Assembly (NCBI RefSeq): GCF_026151345.1
Contig: NZ_JAMQPR010000001.1
Location: 2,800,676 to 2,864,675 of the forward strand
DNA: 64,000 nucleotides
Source: Leptospira paudalimensis
Lineage (GTDB): Bacteria; Spirochaetota; Leptospiria; Leptospirales; Leptospiraceae
Reading direction: 5' to 3'
The notes below the pieces were generated by a model. It was given only the letters and a program-made list of their open reading frames with translations. It made no database searches and was not told where the DNA came from. Numbering within the stretch: the stretch's first letter is position 1; every line of letters starts with the position of its first letter. Below are positions 36,428 through 45,961 of this stretch, one piece after another. Both the position numbers and the translations under genes were made by a program.

Positions 36428-38742
36428 GTGAAGATAGTATCGATTTATCAGACACAGTCTTAGAAAATCCCTCATCCAAAGAGGAGAGTTCTTCTGAGAG
36501 ACCATCTGCTCAATCTTATATTTTTTTGTCTGATTCTGTTGGTAGCCTAACTCCCACAGCACGTTGTATCTTAGATGAATTGAAAGACTGGCACAAACGT
36601 GTAGAAAAACACGGGAGTAAAGAAAAACACGCATCTTATCTCATGACAGTGGACAAACTTCCTGAGGCACTTGGAAAGTATACAAACCTAGGTGCACAAG
36701 GTAGATCGGAAAACGCCATCCACCATGCACTCCGTCAAATTTTAGACATAGACCACCGTGGCCAAAACAGGGCCGCTTATGCATACCCATATCTCATTCG
36801 TACGGGAAGTAAAATCTCTTCCAAAATTGCCCTCATTGCACCACAAAACGAGAACAAGACGGACACCCAACCATACAGGCAAGCTTGTTTTCGATTCTCA
36901 CAAGAACTCATCAAAGTTCTATTAGAAAACAGAGCCAAAAAAGGAAGGAACTGGGACGAAGACAACCCAGGTTCACTGCTTTTACAAAAAAACAAAGATG
37001 GGAATACTTGGCTTTATCCCAAGTTAGGTTCTCTGGAAGCAGAAATTTCTTCCCTGGTTCGCAAAGGTTTTGGGAACTTACCTTACATCCCGATGCCAGA
37101 TTTTTTACAAGACTTCACCCTCTTTGCGAGAGAACAAAATTTGGCACTTCCTATCTTAACGGATTATCATATTGTCATTGATGAACTGAATATTTTACCA
37201 GATGGAAGTTTCAAACGATTACCAGAAGTAGTAAACCAAATCCTCGCACACTTAAATGGATTGGAACATTTTGCAAAGGAACAACTCACAAAACTTGCAA
37301 AGGATGCAAAATACGAATCGTTCTTATCACAATTTAATGAATACACTTCTGTTCCAAAGTTTTCTTCTTTAGAAGCAAAGATGAACCCAGAAGAAGAAGT
37401 AAAAAAGTTTTTATCCATCATCGAAAACTTTCCTGTCCCTGCAGAAAAAAACAACAGAGCACTTTCCATCAAAGAAACCATCGATCTCAGCATTAAAATA
37501 TTAAAACGACTCGCTGAAGAAAAAGGATCTGTTTTAACCAGAAAAGATGATAGTATATACGGTACTGTCAAAAATGCAGTCATCAGCAAAATTCCGGAAC
37601 ATACAAAAAATCATAATACACTACTACGAATTAACTTCGAAGAGGAAGTTGCCAATGCCGGGATCACAGATCCCGCCAAGGTGTCTGAATACATCAAACG
37701 ATTAAAAGACGATGTATTTTCCGAACATTCTTACTATGAAGAAAAAACTCCAGATGGTCGGGCCGTTTATTATGTTGTTGATCATGGGTATATGGCAGCA
37801 GTCATCCACAAACTAGCATTCGAAGGAAGAACTAACCCAGAATACAAAAAACAATTGGGTTATGCAAAAATCATCAATCATAAACTTTCCAATCCCAAAC
37901 ACCCAGGACTCAATAGCAAACTCAAACCCGAGTTAATTGCAAAACTCAATGCAGATGTCAAAAATATGGAAGTGGAGGAATTGGAAAAAGAAAGGTCCAA
38001 TGAAATCCGCTCACGTTTTAATGTCATTCCAGGGATTTTAACCTTCGTTGTGAGTACGATGATTTTTATCACAGGAGCGTATTACTTACGTTCAGCGATG
38101 CCAATCTTTTTTGGTGTCCCTTTTTCTGTGGTTCTTGGATTTTTAGCAGCAATTTATTTTAGAGAAAAAACAACAGAAGAAATCCGAGAAGACATTAAAA
38201 ATTCAGGGAAGTTTTCAGGTGTGGGTGACTGGGGAAAACCAAGTTATTCTTCCGGTTCCTCAACGAGTTATGAAGAAGAACAAGAGACAAACAAAAAAGA
38301 AGAAAAACTTTCTCACATTTACAAAGCTGCTGACAATTTTGTGTTTCCAAAACGATTTAATAAAATCACCGACAAAGTGTTAGATCCAAAATCCTTACGT
38401 TCCCGCATCTACGAAAATTTGGACAATATCAAACGAAACAACATGACTCTCGCCAAAGAAAAAGATGAGGATAAAGTTGCTTCCACCGTTGAATATGCGG
38501 TTTTACAATCTGTGTCGACAATTGTCATACCCGATGATGTAGCCGTGCGTGACCTTCCGAACACAATTCTCATCAATCGAAATGATATGAAATCTGCGCT
38601 TTTCCGAACCCAATTGGCAGATTTTTACCGCGAAGAGATGAACAAAAAGAAGTTCGATAAAAAATTAGTCAAATACTACACCTATCTCATCAATACAGTT
38701 GAGATGGAGTATTACAAATACCTTCCGAAAAAACGAGTTTAG
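36424..38742 (+). CDS. Large membrane-anchored protein of unknown function
   Basis: 772 residues; I do not recognise it. The N-terminus is acidic/Ser-rich and without a signal peptide. Most of residues 40-530 is charged and helical (LPEALGKYTNLGAQGRSEN, EEEVKKFLSIIENFPVPAE). Two close membrane helices follow at about 540-580 (IPGILTFVVSTMIFITGAY, then FFGVPFSVVLGFLAAIYF), with a charged tail of 190 residues containing a Ser/Gly/Glu linker. The topology suggests an inner-membrane protein with both ends cytoplasmic. It starts inside the stop of the AvtA-like gene, implying coupled translation, but the link in function is unclear. Confidence 0.7.
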   Translation: MSEDSIDLSDTVLENPSSKEESSSERPSAQSYIFLSDSVGSLTPTARCILDELKDWHKRVEKHGSKEKHASYLMTVDKLPEALGKYTNLGAQGRSENAIHHALRQILDIDHRGQNRAAYAYPYLIRTGSKISSKIALIAPQNENKTDTQPYRQACFRFSQELIKVLLENRAKKGRNWDEDNPGSLLLQKNKDGNTWLYPKLGSLEAEISSLVRKGFGNLPYIPMPDFLQDFTLFAREQNLALPILTDYHIVIDELNILPDGSFKRLPEVVNQILAHLNGLEHFAKEQLTKLAKDAKYESFLSQFNEYTSVPKFSSLEAKMNPEEEVKKFLSIIENFPVPAEKNNRALSIKETIDLSIKILKRLAEEKGSVLTRKDDSIYGTVKNAVISKIPEHTKNHNTLLRINFEEEVANAGITDPAKVSEYIKRLKDDVFSEHSYYEEKTPDGRAVYYVVDHGYMAAVIHKLAFEGRTNPEYKKQLGYAKIINHKLSNPKHPGLNSKLKPELIAKLNADVKNMEVEELEKERSNEIRSRFNVIPGILTFVVSTMIFITGAYYLRSAMPIFFGVPFSVVLGFLAAIYFREKTTEEIREDIKNSGKFSGVGDWGKPSYSSGSSTSYEEEQETNKKEEKLSHIYKAADNFVFPKRFNKITDKVLDPKSLRSRIYENLDNIKRNNMTLAKEKDEDKVASTVEYAVLQSVSTIVIPDDVAVRDLPNTILINRNDMKSALFRTQLADFYREEMNKKKFDKKLVKYYTYLINTVEMEYYKYLPKKRV

Positions 38743-38781
38743 AAACTAAAATCATTTGATTCTCTGTGGGACATACCTCCT

Positions 38782-41058
38782 ATGGAGTTGATGTATCAAA
38801 ACGGTATCGTACAATTTCCTATCATCATCATTGATGAAGATTTTCGTTCCGAAAATGCCAGTGGTCTTGGCATTCGAGCTATTGCAAAGGCCTTAGAAGG
38901 CGAAGGAATCGAAGTTTTGGGTGTGACCAGTTATGGAGATCTCACGAGTTTTGTACAACAACAAAGCCGGGCTTGTGGATTCATTCTCTCCATTGATGAT
39001 GAAGAGTTCACACCTGAGACAGAAGGTGAGGTGCCAGACGCTCTTCGCCAACTCAAAGACTTTGTGACCCAAGTGCGTCATAGAAACGCAGATATCCCTC
39101 TCTTTTTATACGGAGAAACAAGAACAAGCCGCCATATTCCAAACAGCATCTTAAAAGAACTCCACGGCTTCATTCATATGTTTGAAGACACACCTGAGTT
39201 TATGGCAAGGGCTATCCACAGAGAAGTAAAATCGTATTTAGATAGTTTACCTCCTCCGTTTTTCCGAGCACTCACTCAATATGCACATGATGGAAGTTAT
39301 AGTTGGCACTGCCCTGGTCACTCAGGTGGTGTTGCTTTTTTAAAAAGCCCAGTGGGTCAAATGTTCCATCAGTTTTTTGGTGAGAACATGTTACGAGCTG
39401 ACGTATGTAATGCGGTAGATGAACTCGGACAACTTTTGGATCACACGGGTCCCATTTCTGCCAGTGAACGAAATGCTGCACGGATTTTCCAATGTGATAG
39501 TTTGTATTTTGTAACAAACGGAACATCCACTTCCAATAAAATTGTTTGGCATAGTACCGTTGCTCCTGGTGACGTTGTGATTGTTGACCGTAACTGCCAC
39601 AAAAGTATTTTACATGCGATCACCATGACAGGTGCCATCCCAGTTTTCCTGATGCCAACAAGAAACCATTTTGGTATCATTGGCCCTATTCCCAAATCCG
39701 AATTCACTTGGGAAAACATCAAAAAGAAGATCGCTGAACACCCGTTTGCAAAACATGTAAAAGGGAACCCAAGAATTTTAACCATCACACAAAGTACTTA
39801 TGATGGAATTCTGTATAACGTAGAAGACATCAAGTCTGAGTTAGACGGTAAAATTTCAACTCTTCATTTTGATGAAGCATGGTTACCTCATGCTGCGTTC
39901 CATCGTTTTTATACAGGGATGCATGCCATAGGATCTGACAGACCACGTCCGAAAGAAAGTATGATCTTTGCAACACAATCCACTCATAAATTGCTCGCGG
40001 GACTCTCACAAGCAAGCCAGATCCTTGTCCAAAACAGTGAAAAGGAAACCTTAGATCGAAATTTATTCAATGAAGCATTTTTAATGCATACAAGTACAAG
40101 TCCACAGTATGCGATCATTGCATCCTGCGACGTTGCCGCGGCGATGATGGAATCTCCCGGCGGAAATGCACTTGTGGAAGAATCCATCGAAGAGGCGTTA
40201 GACTTCAGACGTGCAATGCGCAAAGTGGATTTGGAACTAGAAGAAGATTGGTGGTTTAGCGTTTGGGGACCTGAAGCCCTTGCCGAAGAAGGTGCAGGCG
40301 AACGAGACGAATGGATCCTCAAGGCAAATGACCGTTGGCATGGGTTTGGTGATATTGCAGAAGGATTTAATATGCTCGATCCGATCAAAGCAACTGTCAT
40401 CACACCAGGTATGAGTGTAGAAGGTGAATTTGCTGATTGGGGAATCCCTGCTCTCATTCTCACCAAGTACCTCGCCGAACACGGGATCATCGTCGAAAAA
40501 ACAGGCCTTTATAGTTTTTTTATTATGTTTACAATCGGTATCACAAAAGGCCGTTGGAATACAATGGTCACCGAATTACAACAGTTCAAAGATGATTATG
40601 ATACCAACCAACCATTGTGGAGAGTGATGCCAAAATTTACGGCAGCACATCCAAAATACGATCGGATTGGGTTACGTGACCTATGCCAATCCATGCACGA
40701 AGTATACAGAGCCAATAACATCTCTCACCTAACAACAGAGATGTATTTGAGTCCGATGATCCCAGCGATGAAACCATCAGAAGCATTTGCAAAAATGGCC
40801 CACCGCGACATCGAACGAGTTCCGATTGATGAATTGGAAGGAAGGATCACTTCAGTGTTACTCACACCGTACCCACCAGGGATTCCACTCCTCATCCCAG
40901 GAGAAAAATTTAACTCAACGATCATTCGTTACTTACAATTTGCTCGTGAGTTTAATACAAAATTCCCTGGGTTCGAAACAGACATCCATGGCCTTGTTGA
41001 AGAAAAATCAGAATCAGGAATTTTGACATACTTCGTTGACTGTGTGATCGAATCTTAA
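38782..41058 (+). CDS. Orn/Lys/Arg decarboxylase (group III PLP)
   Basis: 758 residues, the size of AdiA, CadA and SpeF. An N-terminal receiver-like wing domain (about 10-140), the PLP domain (about 155-500) and the C-terminal domain are all present. The PLP lysine is K403 in ATQSTHKLLAGLSQ; D364 in LHFDEAW holds the pyridine nitrogen; SWHCPGHSGG near 174-183 and NGTST near 246-250 are family patches. It decarboxylates a basic amino acid to a polyamine precursor. ATQSTHKLLAGLSQAS is compatible with arginine or lysine decarboxylase, and I cannot choose. No antiporter gene is next to it, so a biosynthetic role is more likely than acid resistance. Confidence 0.88.
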   Translation: MELMYQNGIVQFPIIIIDEDFRSENASGLGIRAIAKALEGEGIEVLGVTSYGDLTSFVQQQSRACGFILSIDDEEFTPETEGEVPDALRQLKDFVTQVRHRNADIPLFLYGETRTSRHIPNSILKELHGFIHMFEDTPEFMARAIHREVKSYLDSLPPPFFRALTQYAHDGSYSWHCPGHSGGVAFLKSPVGQMFHQFFGENMLRADVCNAVDELGQLLDHTGPISASERNAARIFQCDSLYFVTNGTSTSNKIVWHSTVAPGDVVIVDRNCHKSILHAITMTGAIPVFLMPTRNHFGIIGPIPKSEFTWENIKKKIAEHPFAKHVKGNPRILTITQSTYDGILYNVEDIKSELDGKISTLHFDEAWLPHAAFHRFYTGMHAIGSDRPRPKESMIFATQSTHKLLAGLSQASQILVQNSEKETLDRNLFNEAFLMHTSTSPQYAIIASCDVAAAMMESPGGNALVEESIEEALDFRRAMRKVDLELEEDWWFSVWGPEALAEEGAGERDEWILKANDRWHGFGDIAEGFNMLDPIKATVITPGMSVEGEFADWGIPALILTKYLAEHGIIVEKTGLYSFFIMFTIGITKGRWNTMVTELQQFKDDYDTNQPLWRVMPKFTAAHPKYDRIGLRDLCQSMHEVYRANNISHLTTEMYLSPMIPAMKPSEAFAKMAHRDIERVPIDELEGRITSVLLTPYPPGIPLLIPGEKFNSTIIRYLQFAREFNTKFPGFETDIHGLVEEKSESGILTYFVDCVIES

Positions 41059-41087
41059 GTCGATAAAACCAAGGAAACAAAATCTAT

Positions 41088-41121
41088 AAAAAAATCTCTC
41101 GTGCAGTGCATTCTGCACGAG
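41088..41121 (-). terminator. Rho-independent terminator of the minus-strand gene at 41195
   Basis: Perfect stem CTCGTGCAG / CTGCACGAG with a 6-base loop (41098-41121). Read on the minus strand it is followed by AGATTTTTTT. It lies 73 bases after the stop of the 41195 gene; on the + strand no T-run follows, so it does not serve the decarboxylase gene well. Confidence 0.8.
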
Positions 41122-41194
41122 GATCAAACTTCGATAGTTTTACCTTCGATTCACAATATTTCTTCAAAATGATTCGATTGGATTTTTTTGATAG

Positions 41195-41818
41195 TTATTC
41201 CCATTCAATCATTCGTACAACATCTTTCAAACAATCTTCCCTAAAAGTTTGGTCCCCTTTTGCGGATGGAAGACCAGAATACCATTTGCCATCGGGGAAT
41301 TTTAAATCCACCCAATAGGTAAAGAGTGTCGTTTCTCCATTATTGTTTTTGATTTCGATGTTCAAAAGTTTTAAATCCGAAACTCCCGTTTCTTTATAAA
41401 ATGTTTCCCCGTTTTTTGTACGGATGCGGATCTTTTTGGGCAACACTTCGTAAGTGGTTCCTTTTTTTTCTTCTCGTTTTGATTTGAGTTCCCAGGAATC
41501 AATTTTAATCGAATCAAGTTCTGCGATTGTTAATTTCTTTTTGTATAAAATCCCATCTTTTGTGTGTTCAAAAAATATCGACTGACTCCCGCTAGTTGAT
41601 TCCCCTCGAACCGTTCTTCCATCACAAAGGGTTAAGTTTAAAACCTTTGCTTCACCCGACTCTTTTTCACCACGGGCATTTCTTGGTTCTTTCGTTTCTT
41701 CGTTCGGTAACGAAGGTAAACTGGGTTCTTTTGGCATTCGTGGTTCTCCGAAGGCCGGAGAAAAAAAACCGAGGGTCCCGAGCCAAAGAAAGAGTCGCAG
41801 TCGAAGTAAGTAGTCCAT
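41195..41818 (-). CDS. Exported hypothetical protein
   Basis: 207 residues from the ATG at 41818, chosen because AAAGG precedes it at good distance and a signal peptide begins at once (YLLRLRLFLWLGTLGFFSPAFG). The mature part opens with a Pro/Glu/Lys linker (EPRMPKEPSLPSLPNEETK) and continues as a beta-rich domain: VLNLTLCDGRTVRGEST, then KIRIRTKNGETFYKETG and a TYWVDLKFPDGKWYSG strand. It ends with two Asp/Cys/Arg residues in a helix (REDCLKDVVRMI). The first beta motif resembles small Sm/SH3-like barrels (xGRTVxGE), but I make no functional claim. Confidence 0.72.
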   Translation of the reverse strand: MDYLLRLRLFLWLGTLGFFSPAFGEPRMPKEPSLPSLPNEETKEPRNARGEKESGEAKVLNLTLCDGRTVRGESTSGSQSIFFEHTKDGILYKKKLTIAELDSIKIDSWELKSKREEKKGTTYEVLPKKIRIRTKNGETFYKETGVSDLKLLNIEIKNNNGETTLFTYWVDLKFPDGKWYSGLPSAKGDQTFREDCLKDVVRMIEWE

Positions 41819-41834
41819 ATTCTGACCTTTATCC

Positions 41835-42869
41835 ATGGATGCATTTCTGACTGCAACTTTTCAAACCCTACCCTTACCATTCCTCATACTTGTCATCATT
41901 GGCTCTATCCTTGTACTTGGGAAAGCTGCTGATGTTTTGGTAGACGAAGCCGTTTCCCTCTCTACAAGATGGGGTGTCCCAAAGATGATCATTGGTGCAA
42001 CGATTGTCAGCTTAGGAACCACTCTCCCTGAAGTTTCTGTTTCTGTCCTCGCTGCCCTCGAAGGGAATCCTGGAATTGCCCTAGGAAATGCTGTGGGATC
42101 GATTATCTGTGATACAGGACTCATCCTCGGGATTGCGATTCTCATCTCCCCACCTGACATCGACAAACGCCTTGTCAACCGCCAGGGTTGGATCCAAGTT
42201 CTCAGTGGATTTTTACTCGTGTTTGCTGCCTTACCATGGTCAAACCTGACTTCCGTTTTCAAAACAGGTGGACGAATTGACCAAGGGACAGGGATTGTCT
42301 TTTTAATTTTATTAGGTGTTTATGTTTACTTAAGCATTCGTTGGTCAAGATCCAAACCTGGAGAAGTTGAAGCAGGACTCGATGACACAACCGAATATGA
42401 CGAATCTCCTTTTTGGATTGTTTTGATCAAACTGGTCACTGCCATCACTCTTGTCATTTTATCCTCGAAAGTGCTCATCCCTTCTGTACAAGAAACAGCA
42501 ATTCGATTATCAATTCCTGAATCCATCATTGGGGCAACTCTTGTCGCCTTTGGAACTAGTTTGCCTGAACTTGTCACTGCCATCCAAGCCTCAAGGCGTG
42601 GACACTCTGAACTTGCTGTGGGTAATATCATAGGTGCCGATATTTTAAACGTTCTCTTTGTATCGGGCGCAGCTGCTGCTGTCACAAAAAATGGACTCGA
42701 AGCACCCGTAAGTTTTTTCAGTTTTTATTTTCCTTCCATGCTCATTGTTCTCGTTTTATTCCGTTTGGGAATTGTATTCTCCAAAGATAAAATCAAACGT
42801 CCGTTTGGTGTATTTTTGCTAGTGATCTATGTAATCGCAACAATCGCTGGCTTTATCTTTAAAGGTTAA
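41835..42869 (+). CDS. Calcium/sodium antiporter, CaCA family (YrbG-like)
   Basis: 344 residues with about ten membrane helices. The two alpha-repeats are clear: GATIVSLGTTLPEVSVSVLA near residue 55 with GNAVGSIICDTGL, and GATLVAFGTSLPELVTAIQAS near 235 with GNIIGADILNVLF. Each holds the cation-binding Pro-Glu pair. Members exchange Ca2+ against Na+ or H+. The two ORFs here start 16 bases apart in opposite directions, so they share one short control region. A terminator lies just behind the stop, inside the convergent dprA gene. Confidence 0.92.
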   Translation: MDAFLTATFQTLPLPFLILVIIGSILVLGKAADVLVDEAVSLSTRWGVPKMIIGATIVSLGTTLPEVSVSVLAALEGNPGIALGNAVGSIICDTGLILGIAILISPPDIDKRLVNRQGWIQVLSGFLLVFAALPWSNLTSVFKTGGRIDQGTGIVFLILLGVYVYLSIRWSRSKPGEVEAGLDDTTEYDESPFWIVLIKLVTAITLVILSSKVLIPSVQETAIRLSIPESIIGATLVAFGTSLPELVTAIQASRRGHSELAVGNIIGADILNVLFVSGAAAAVTKNGLEAPVSFFSFYFPSMLIVLVLFRLGIVFSKDKIKRPFGVFLLVIYVIATIAGFIFKG

Positions 42870-43785
42870 ATTGAAAATCCAACACCTCTTCTTCCTTTTT
42901 CTGGAGGAAGGAGGTGTTTTTTAGTTTTTGCCACTCTTCGTAAGTATAAATGTTTCGTTTTACCGTTTCCGTTTTTACAATTTGACTCCCACCACACAAG
43001 TTACTCGCACCTTGCCGTAACAACATCTTCCCCCCTTCGTTATCAAATTGTTTTGGGTGATCAAAAACAAAAATTTCTCTGTTTTGTTCCATGGCACTCA
43101 TCGCCGTGGAAATGGTTCCCGATTTTTTACCTGACTCCATGATAAAAACCTTTTGGCAAAGACCAGAAATCACACGATTTCGTTTAGGAAATGTCCACTT
43201 GGCAGGTTCTGTATGCAGTATGAATTCAGAGATTAACAATTGTTTGGGGTCATTTTTAATCTGTTTGTAAAGGTCACGATTCCCTGGTGGGTATTCGATT
43301 CCAAGTGTGGTGCCGAGAACTCCAACAACAGGGATTCCTAATTCAATTGCAGTGACAAAAGCCTGTCTGTCAATCCCGAGCGCCATACCAGAAACGATGG
43401 CGATGTTTTCTTTTTCAGAGAATGAACCCACAAGTGCTTTTGTTGCTGATAAAGAAACAGGCGAAGATTTACGAGTGCCCACAATGGCAACAAGGTCTTT
43501 CTGCAATAAAGTTAGTTCACCCATTCCCACAATCACAAGTGGGGGATCATAAATTTCTTTGAGAAGTTTTGGATAATTGGAATCAAAATAGGATACTAAG
43601 TTCCAACGAGGGTCTTTGTTTTGTTCTCAAACCATACATTCAGATAACCAAAATTTCCAATCTTCTTCTTTGAAGAACATGGGCAAAGATTGGTATAAAG
43701 GTAAAAATTGATCATAATTACGCCAAATCTTTGTTTTGCGTAGGAAAGAAAGAACTTTCGGATGACCCAAAATGGAAAGTACCAC
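42859..43785 (-). pseudogene. dprA: DNA processing protein DprA, interrupted by an in-frame TGA
   Basis: One frame from a GTG near 43785 to 42859 encodes a full DprA of about 308 residues, except for a TGA at 43629-43627. Before it: GHPKVLSFLRKTKIWRNY, then FFKEEDWKFWLSECMV. After it: EQNKDPRWNLVSYFDSNYP, then the Rossmann core IVGTRKSSPVS, IVSGMALGIDRQAF, GIEYPPGNRDLY, FPKRNRVISGL and SGTISTAMSAMEQNREIF. DprA loads RecA onto incoming single-stranded DNA in natural transformation. Only a 225-residue piece starting at a GTG (43536) can be made without readthrough; it lacks the N-terminal domain. No frameshift is needed to join the halves. A sequencing error is possible. Confidence 0.8.
42881..42922 (+). 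terminator. Rho-independent terminator after the antiporter gene
   Basis: AACACCTCTTCTTCC pairs, with a few mismatches, with GGAGGAAGGAGGTGTT around a TTTTTCT loop, and a T-run follows. It lies 12 bases after the antiporter stop and is embedded in the 3' coding part of dprA on the other strand. Confidence 0.7.
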
Positions 43786-43796
43786 ATGGGATTAGG

Positions 43797-44711
43797 TCAG
43801 TTAGATTTGTTTTGGGCCCCAAGTGCAGTTAAATTCTTCAAAACATTTTGGTAAGAAGAGTTTTCTTCCAAAGGTTCTCGGATACTTCCTTTCCCCTTCA
43901 TTTCTTCTAAAATGGATTTGATACGAAGGTATTCATCATAAGCTAGAGAAGACTTTCCAATTTGGTATAAAAAATTGGCCTTCGCAAAACGAGTGGGTAC
44001 ATTATAAGGTTCTTTTCGCAATATTTGGTCTAACAATGAAAATGCGGAATCCAATTCATCATAACCATTTGCTAGTTTTCCATTCCAACTTTCATCTTTC
44101 AAGGAAGAATCAAAATAGATCAGTGCCAATTGAAATGGGAAGCGAGTATCGTCTTTGTCTAATTTTGCCAATTGTTTGAATAAACTTATGGCACGGCTCC
44201 TTCGAGTAGGTTCCCATCCCATATCTTTAGATGCATTTGCATAAGCAACAGCTGTCTCATATAACAATTGTTTGTCTAATTTTCCCGACTGGATGGCCTT
44301 TTCAAAAAAAGGTAAAGCGGATTCGTAAGAATGGATTTCAAATCCACCTTGTTTTGCATTGGGAATGGATTCTGTGACGGCTTCTTCGTAATAACGCACA
44401 CCCACATCTGCAGAACCTGCACGCATATAAGCGCGGGCAATTTTCCATGAGAGTGCAGCCGATTGGTTGGACTTTTGGACCAATTTTCGAATCCGTTTGT
44501 CCATTTCTTCAATTTCTGCTTCTTCCAATGCCAATTTCTCTTTCCAATTGACGATGTCTTTTTCTGTGGGTTCTCCACCGATTCGTTTGCGGTAGCGGGA
44601 TTCTGTAAGGGATTTTAAGTAATCACAATGGGTCAAAAAGAGGAGCGAACCCAAAACAACTCCCCACTTGAGTGTGAAAACCATTGAAAACCAGTTGTTT
44701 TTTGTGCCCAT
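43797..44711 (-). CDS. TPR-containing lipoprotein
   Basis: 304 residues. The signal peptide ends in FLTHC (Cys about 29), so it is a lipoprotein. The mature part is helical with tetratricopeptide-like repeats: SWKIARAYMRAGSADVGVRYYEEAV, then YESALPFFEKAIQSGKLDKQL, FPFQLALIYFDSSL and FAKANFLYQIGKSSLAYDEYL (shortened patches). Such proteins scaffold protein complexes in the envelope. It ends 11 bases before the presumed dprA start on the same strand, so the two may be one transcript. Function unknown. Confidence 0.78.
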   Translation of the reverse strand: MGTKNNWFSMVFTLKWGVVLGSLLFLTHCDYLKSLTESRYRKRIGGEPTEKDIVNWKEKLALEEAEIEEMDKRIRKLVQKSNQSAALSWKIARAYMRAGSADVGVRYYEEAVTESIPNAKQGGFEIHSYESALPFFEKAIQSGKLDKQLLYETAVAYANASKDMGWEPTRRSRAISLFKQLAKLDKDDTRFPFQLALIYFDSSLKDESWNGKLANGYDELDSAFSLLDQILRKEPYNVPTRFAKANFLYQIGKSSLAYDEYLRIKSILEEMKGKGSIREPLEENSSYQNVLKNLTALGAQNKSN

Positions 44712-44761
44712 CGGTTCGATTTTAGTTTCTTTCTTTTGGATGAAAAGAAAAAAATGTGATT

Positions 44762-45190
44762 ATGTCTCTTAGTTTTCAGAGGTTGGGTGAAGTCCATTTG
44801 CCAGAGATCCTTACTTGGGAAAAACTATGTTTTCCAGGTGAAGAATGGACAGATAAGATGATCCAAACTCATTTGGAATTCCATGTCGCATTTGGCATAG
44901 GTGACCAAAATATACAATGTTATGCGTTAGTTTGTGAGACACCTTGGGAAATTGAAATTTTCCGAATCGCTACATTACCCAACTTTAGAAAGTTAGGCCT
45001 AGCAAAACAATTGTTAGAACACTTATTTAAAGAATTCCCAAAAAAGGAATTTTTTTTAGAAGTGAAAGAATCAAACGAACCAGCAATCAAACTCTATTTG
45101 TCTGTTGGTTTTAATGAACTTGAGAGACGTAAAAAATACTATCCGGACGGATCAACTGCCGTTCTAATGAAGAGGAATCCCATCGAATGA
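44762..45190 (+). CDS. rimI: GNAT acetyltransferase, RimI-like
   Basis: 142 residues from the ATG at 44762 (a GTG at 44756 is possible). The acetyl-CoA-binding segment is IATLPNFRKLGLAKQLLEHL, and the C-terminus reads FLEVKESNEPAIKLYLSVGF, then RRKKYYPDGSTAVLM, the pattern of RimI, which acetylates the N-terminal alanine of ribosomal protein S18. The pyrophosphate loop is RKLGLA, a variant of the usual RxxGxG/A. Other GNAT enzymes cannot be excluded. The stop overlaps the SDR gene by 4 bases. Confidence 0.82.
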   Translation: MSLSFQRLGEVHLPEILTWEKLCFPGEEWTDKMIQTHLEFHVAFGIGDQNIQCYALVCETPWEIEIFRIATLPNFRKLGLAKQLLEHLFKEFPKKEFFLEVKESNEPAIKLYLSVGFNELERRKKYYPDGSTAVLMKRNPIE

Positions 45191-45960
45191 AAAATGCATA
45201 TGTTACAGGCGCATCGCAAGGTATCGGAAAAGAATTTGTTAGAGCACTCGGCAAAGATTATAATGTTTTTTTAATTTCTCGGACGGAAGCGGACTTAAAA
45301 AAAGTCATCCTCGAATTGGAACCTAAGTCGAGAGGAATGTTGAAGTATTTCGTCTTAGACCTTACCAAAAAGAAAGATGTGGAAGAACTATCAAGTATCA
45401 TTGAAAAAGATAAAGATGCCGAACTATTAGTGAATAATGCAGGATTTGGAACTGTTGGTGAGTTTGCGGCCCTTCCTCTTGACAAAGAATTAGATGAAGT
45501 GAGTTTGAATGTAAAAACTCTTGTTCACCTTTCACACACAGCACTGAACCGATTCAAAAAGAATAAAAAAGGTTATTTAATCAATGTGGCATCTATCGCT
45601 GGTTATTTGCCAGCACCTGGCAGTGCTATTTATGCGGCAACAAAAGCGTTTGTTAAATCTTTCACTGAATCCATTCATGAAGAAGCCAAAAACTACGGAA
45701 TTCATGTACAAGCACTTTGCCCTGGACTCACTCATTCTGATTTCCACCAACGTGCAGGAATCAGTAAGTCCAAATACCCTTCATTTATGTGGCAAAATGC
45801 AGATGAGGTCGTCGAAGAGTCGTTAAGTGCACTCAAATACAACCAAGCAGTTTGTATCACGGGAAGTTTTAACCAAGGTGCGATCACCGTTTCAGAACTT
45901 ATCCCTCGAGGTTTTTTACGGAAACTCAGTGGTAGATATTTAAAATTAGAAGAGGAATAA
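45187..45960 (+). CDS. Short-chain dehydrogenase/reductase (classical SDR)
   Basis: 257 residues with TGASQGIG (about 7-14) for the cofactor, the LDLT adenine pocket, LVNNAGFGTVG, and the catalytic INVASIAG (Ser) with YAATK (Tyr-x-x-x-Lys). SRTEADL after the second strand suggests NADPH (Arg) preference. Substrate is unknown; the C-terminus resembles the DltE/YqjQ type of SDR. It is coupled to rimI by an ATGA overlap and is followed one base later by the DUF445 gene, giving a three-gene operon. Confidence 0.9.
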   Translation: MKNAYVTGASQGIGKEFVRALGKDYNVFLISRTEADLKKVILELEPKSRGMLKYFVLDLTKKKDVEELSSIIEKDKDAELLVNNAGFGTVGEFAALPLDKELDEVSLNVKTLVHLSHTALNRFKKNKKGYLINVASIAGYLPAPGSAIYAATKAFVKSFTESIHEEAKNYGIHVQALCPGLTHSDFHQRAGISKSKYPSFMWQNADEVVEESLSALKYNQAVCITGSFNQGAITVSELIPRGFLRKLSGRYLKLEEE

Positions 45961-45961
45961 G

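Noticed and set aside
43596..43787. 63-codon minus-strand frame upstream of the DprA fragment
   Set aside because: It is a different frame over the N-terminal half of dprA; the dprA frame itself gives a DprA-like sequence, so this one is a shadow and no frameshift is needed.
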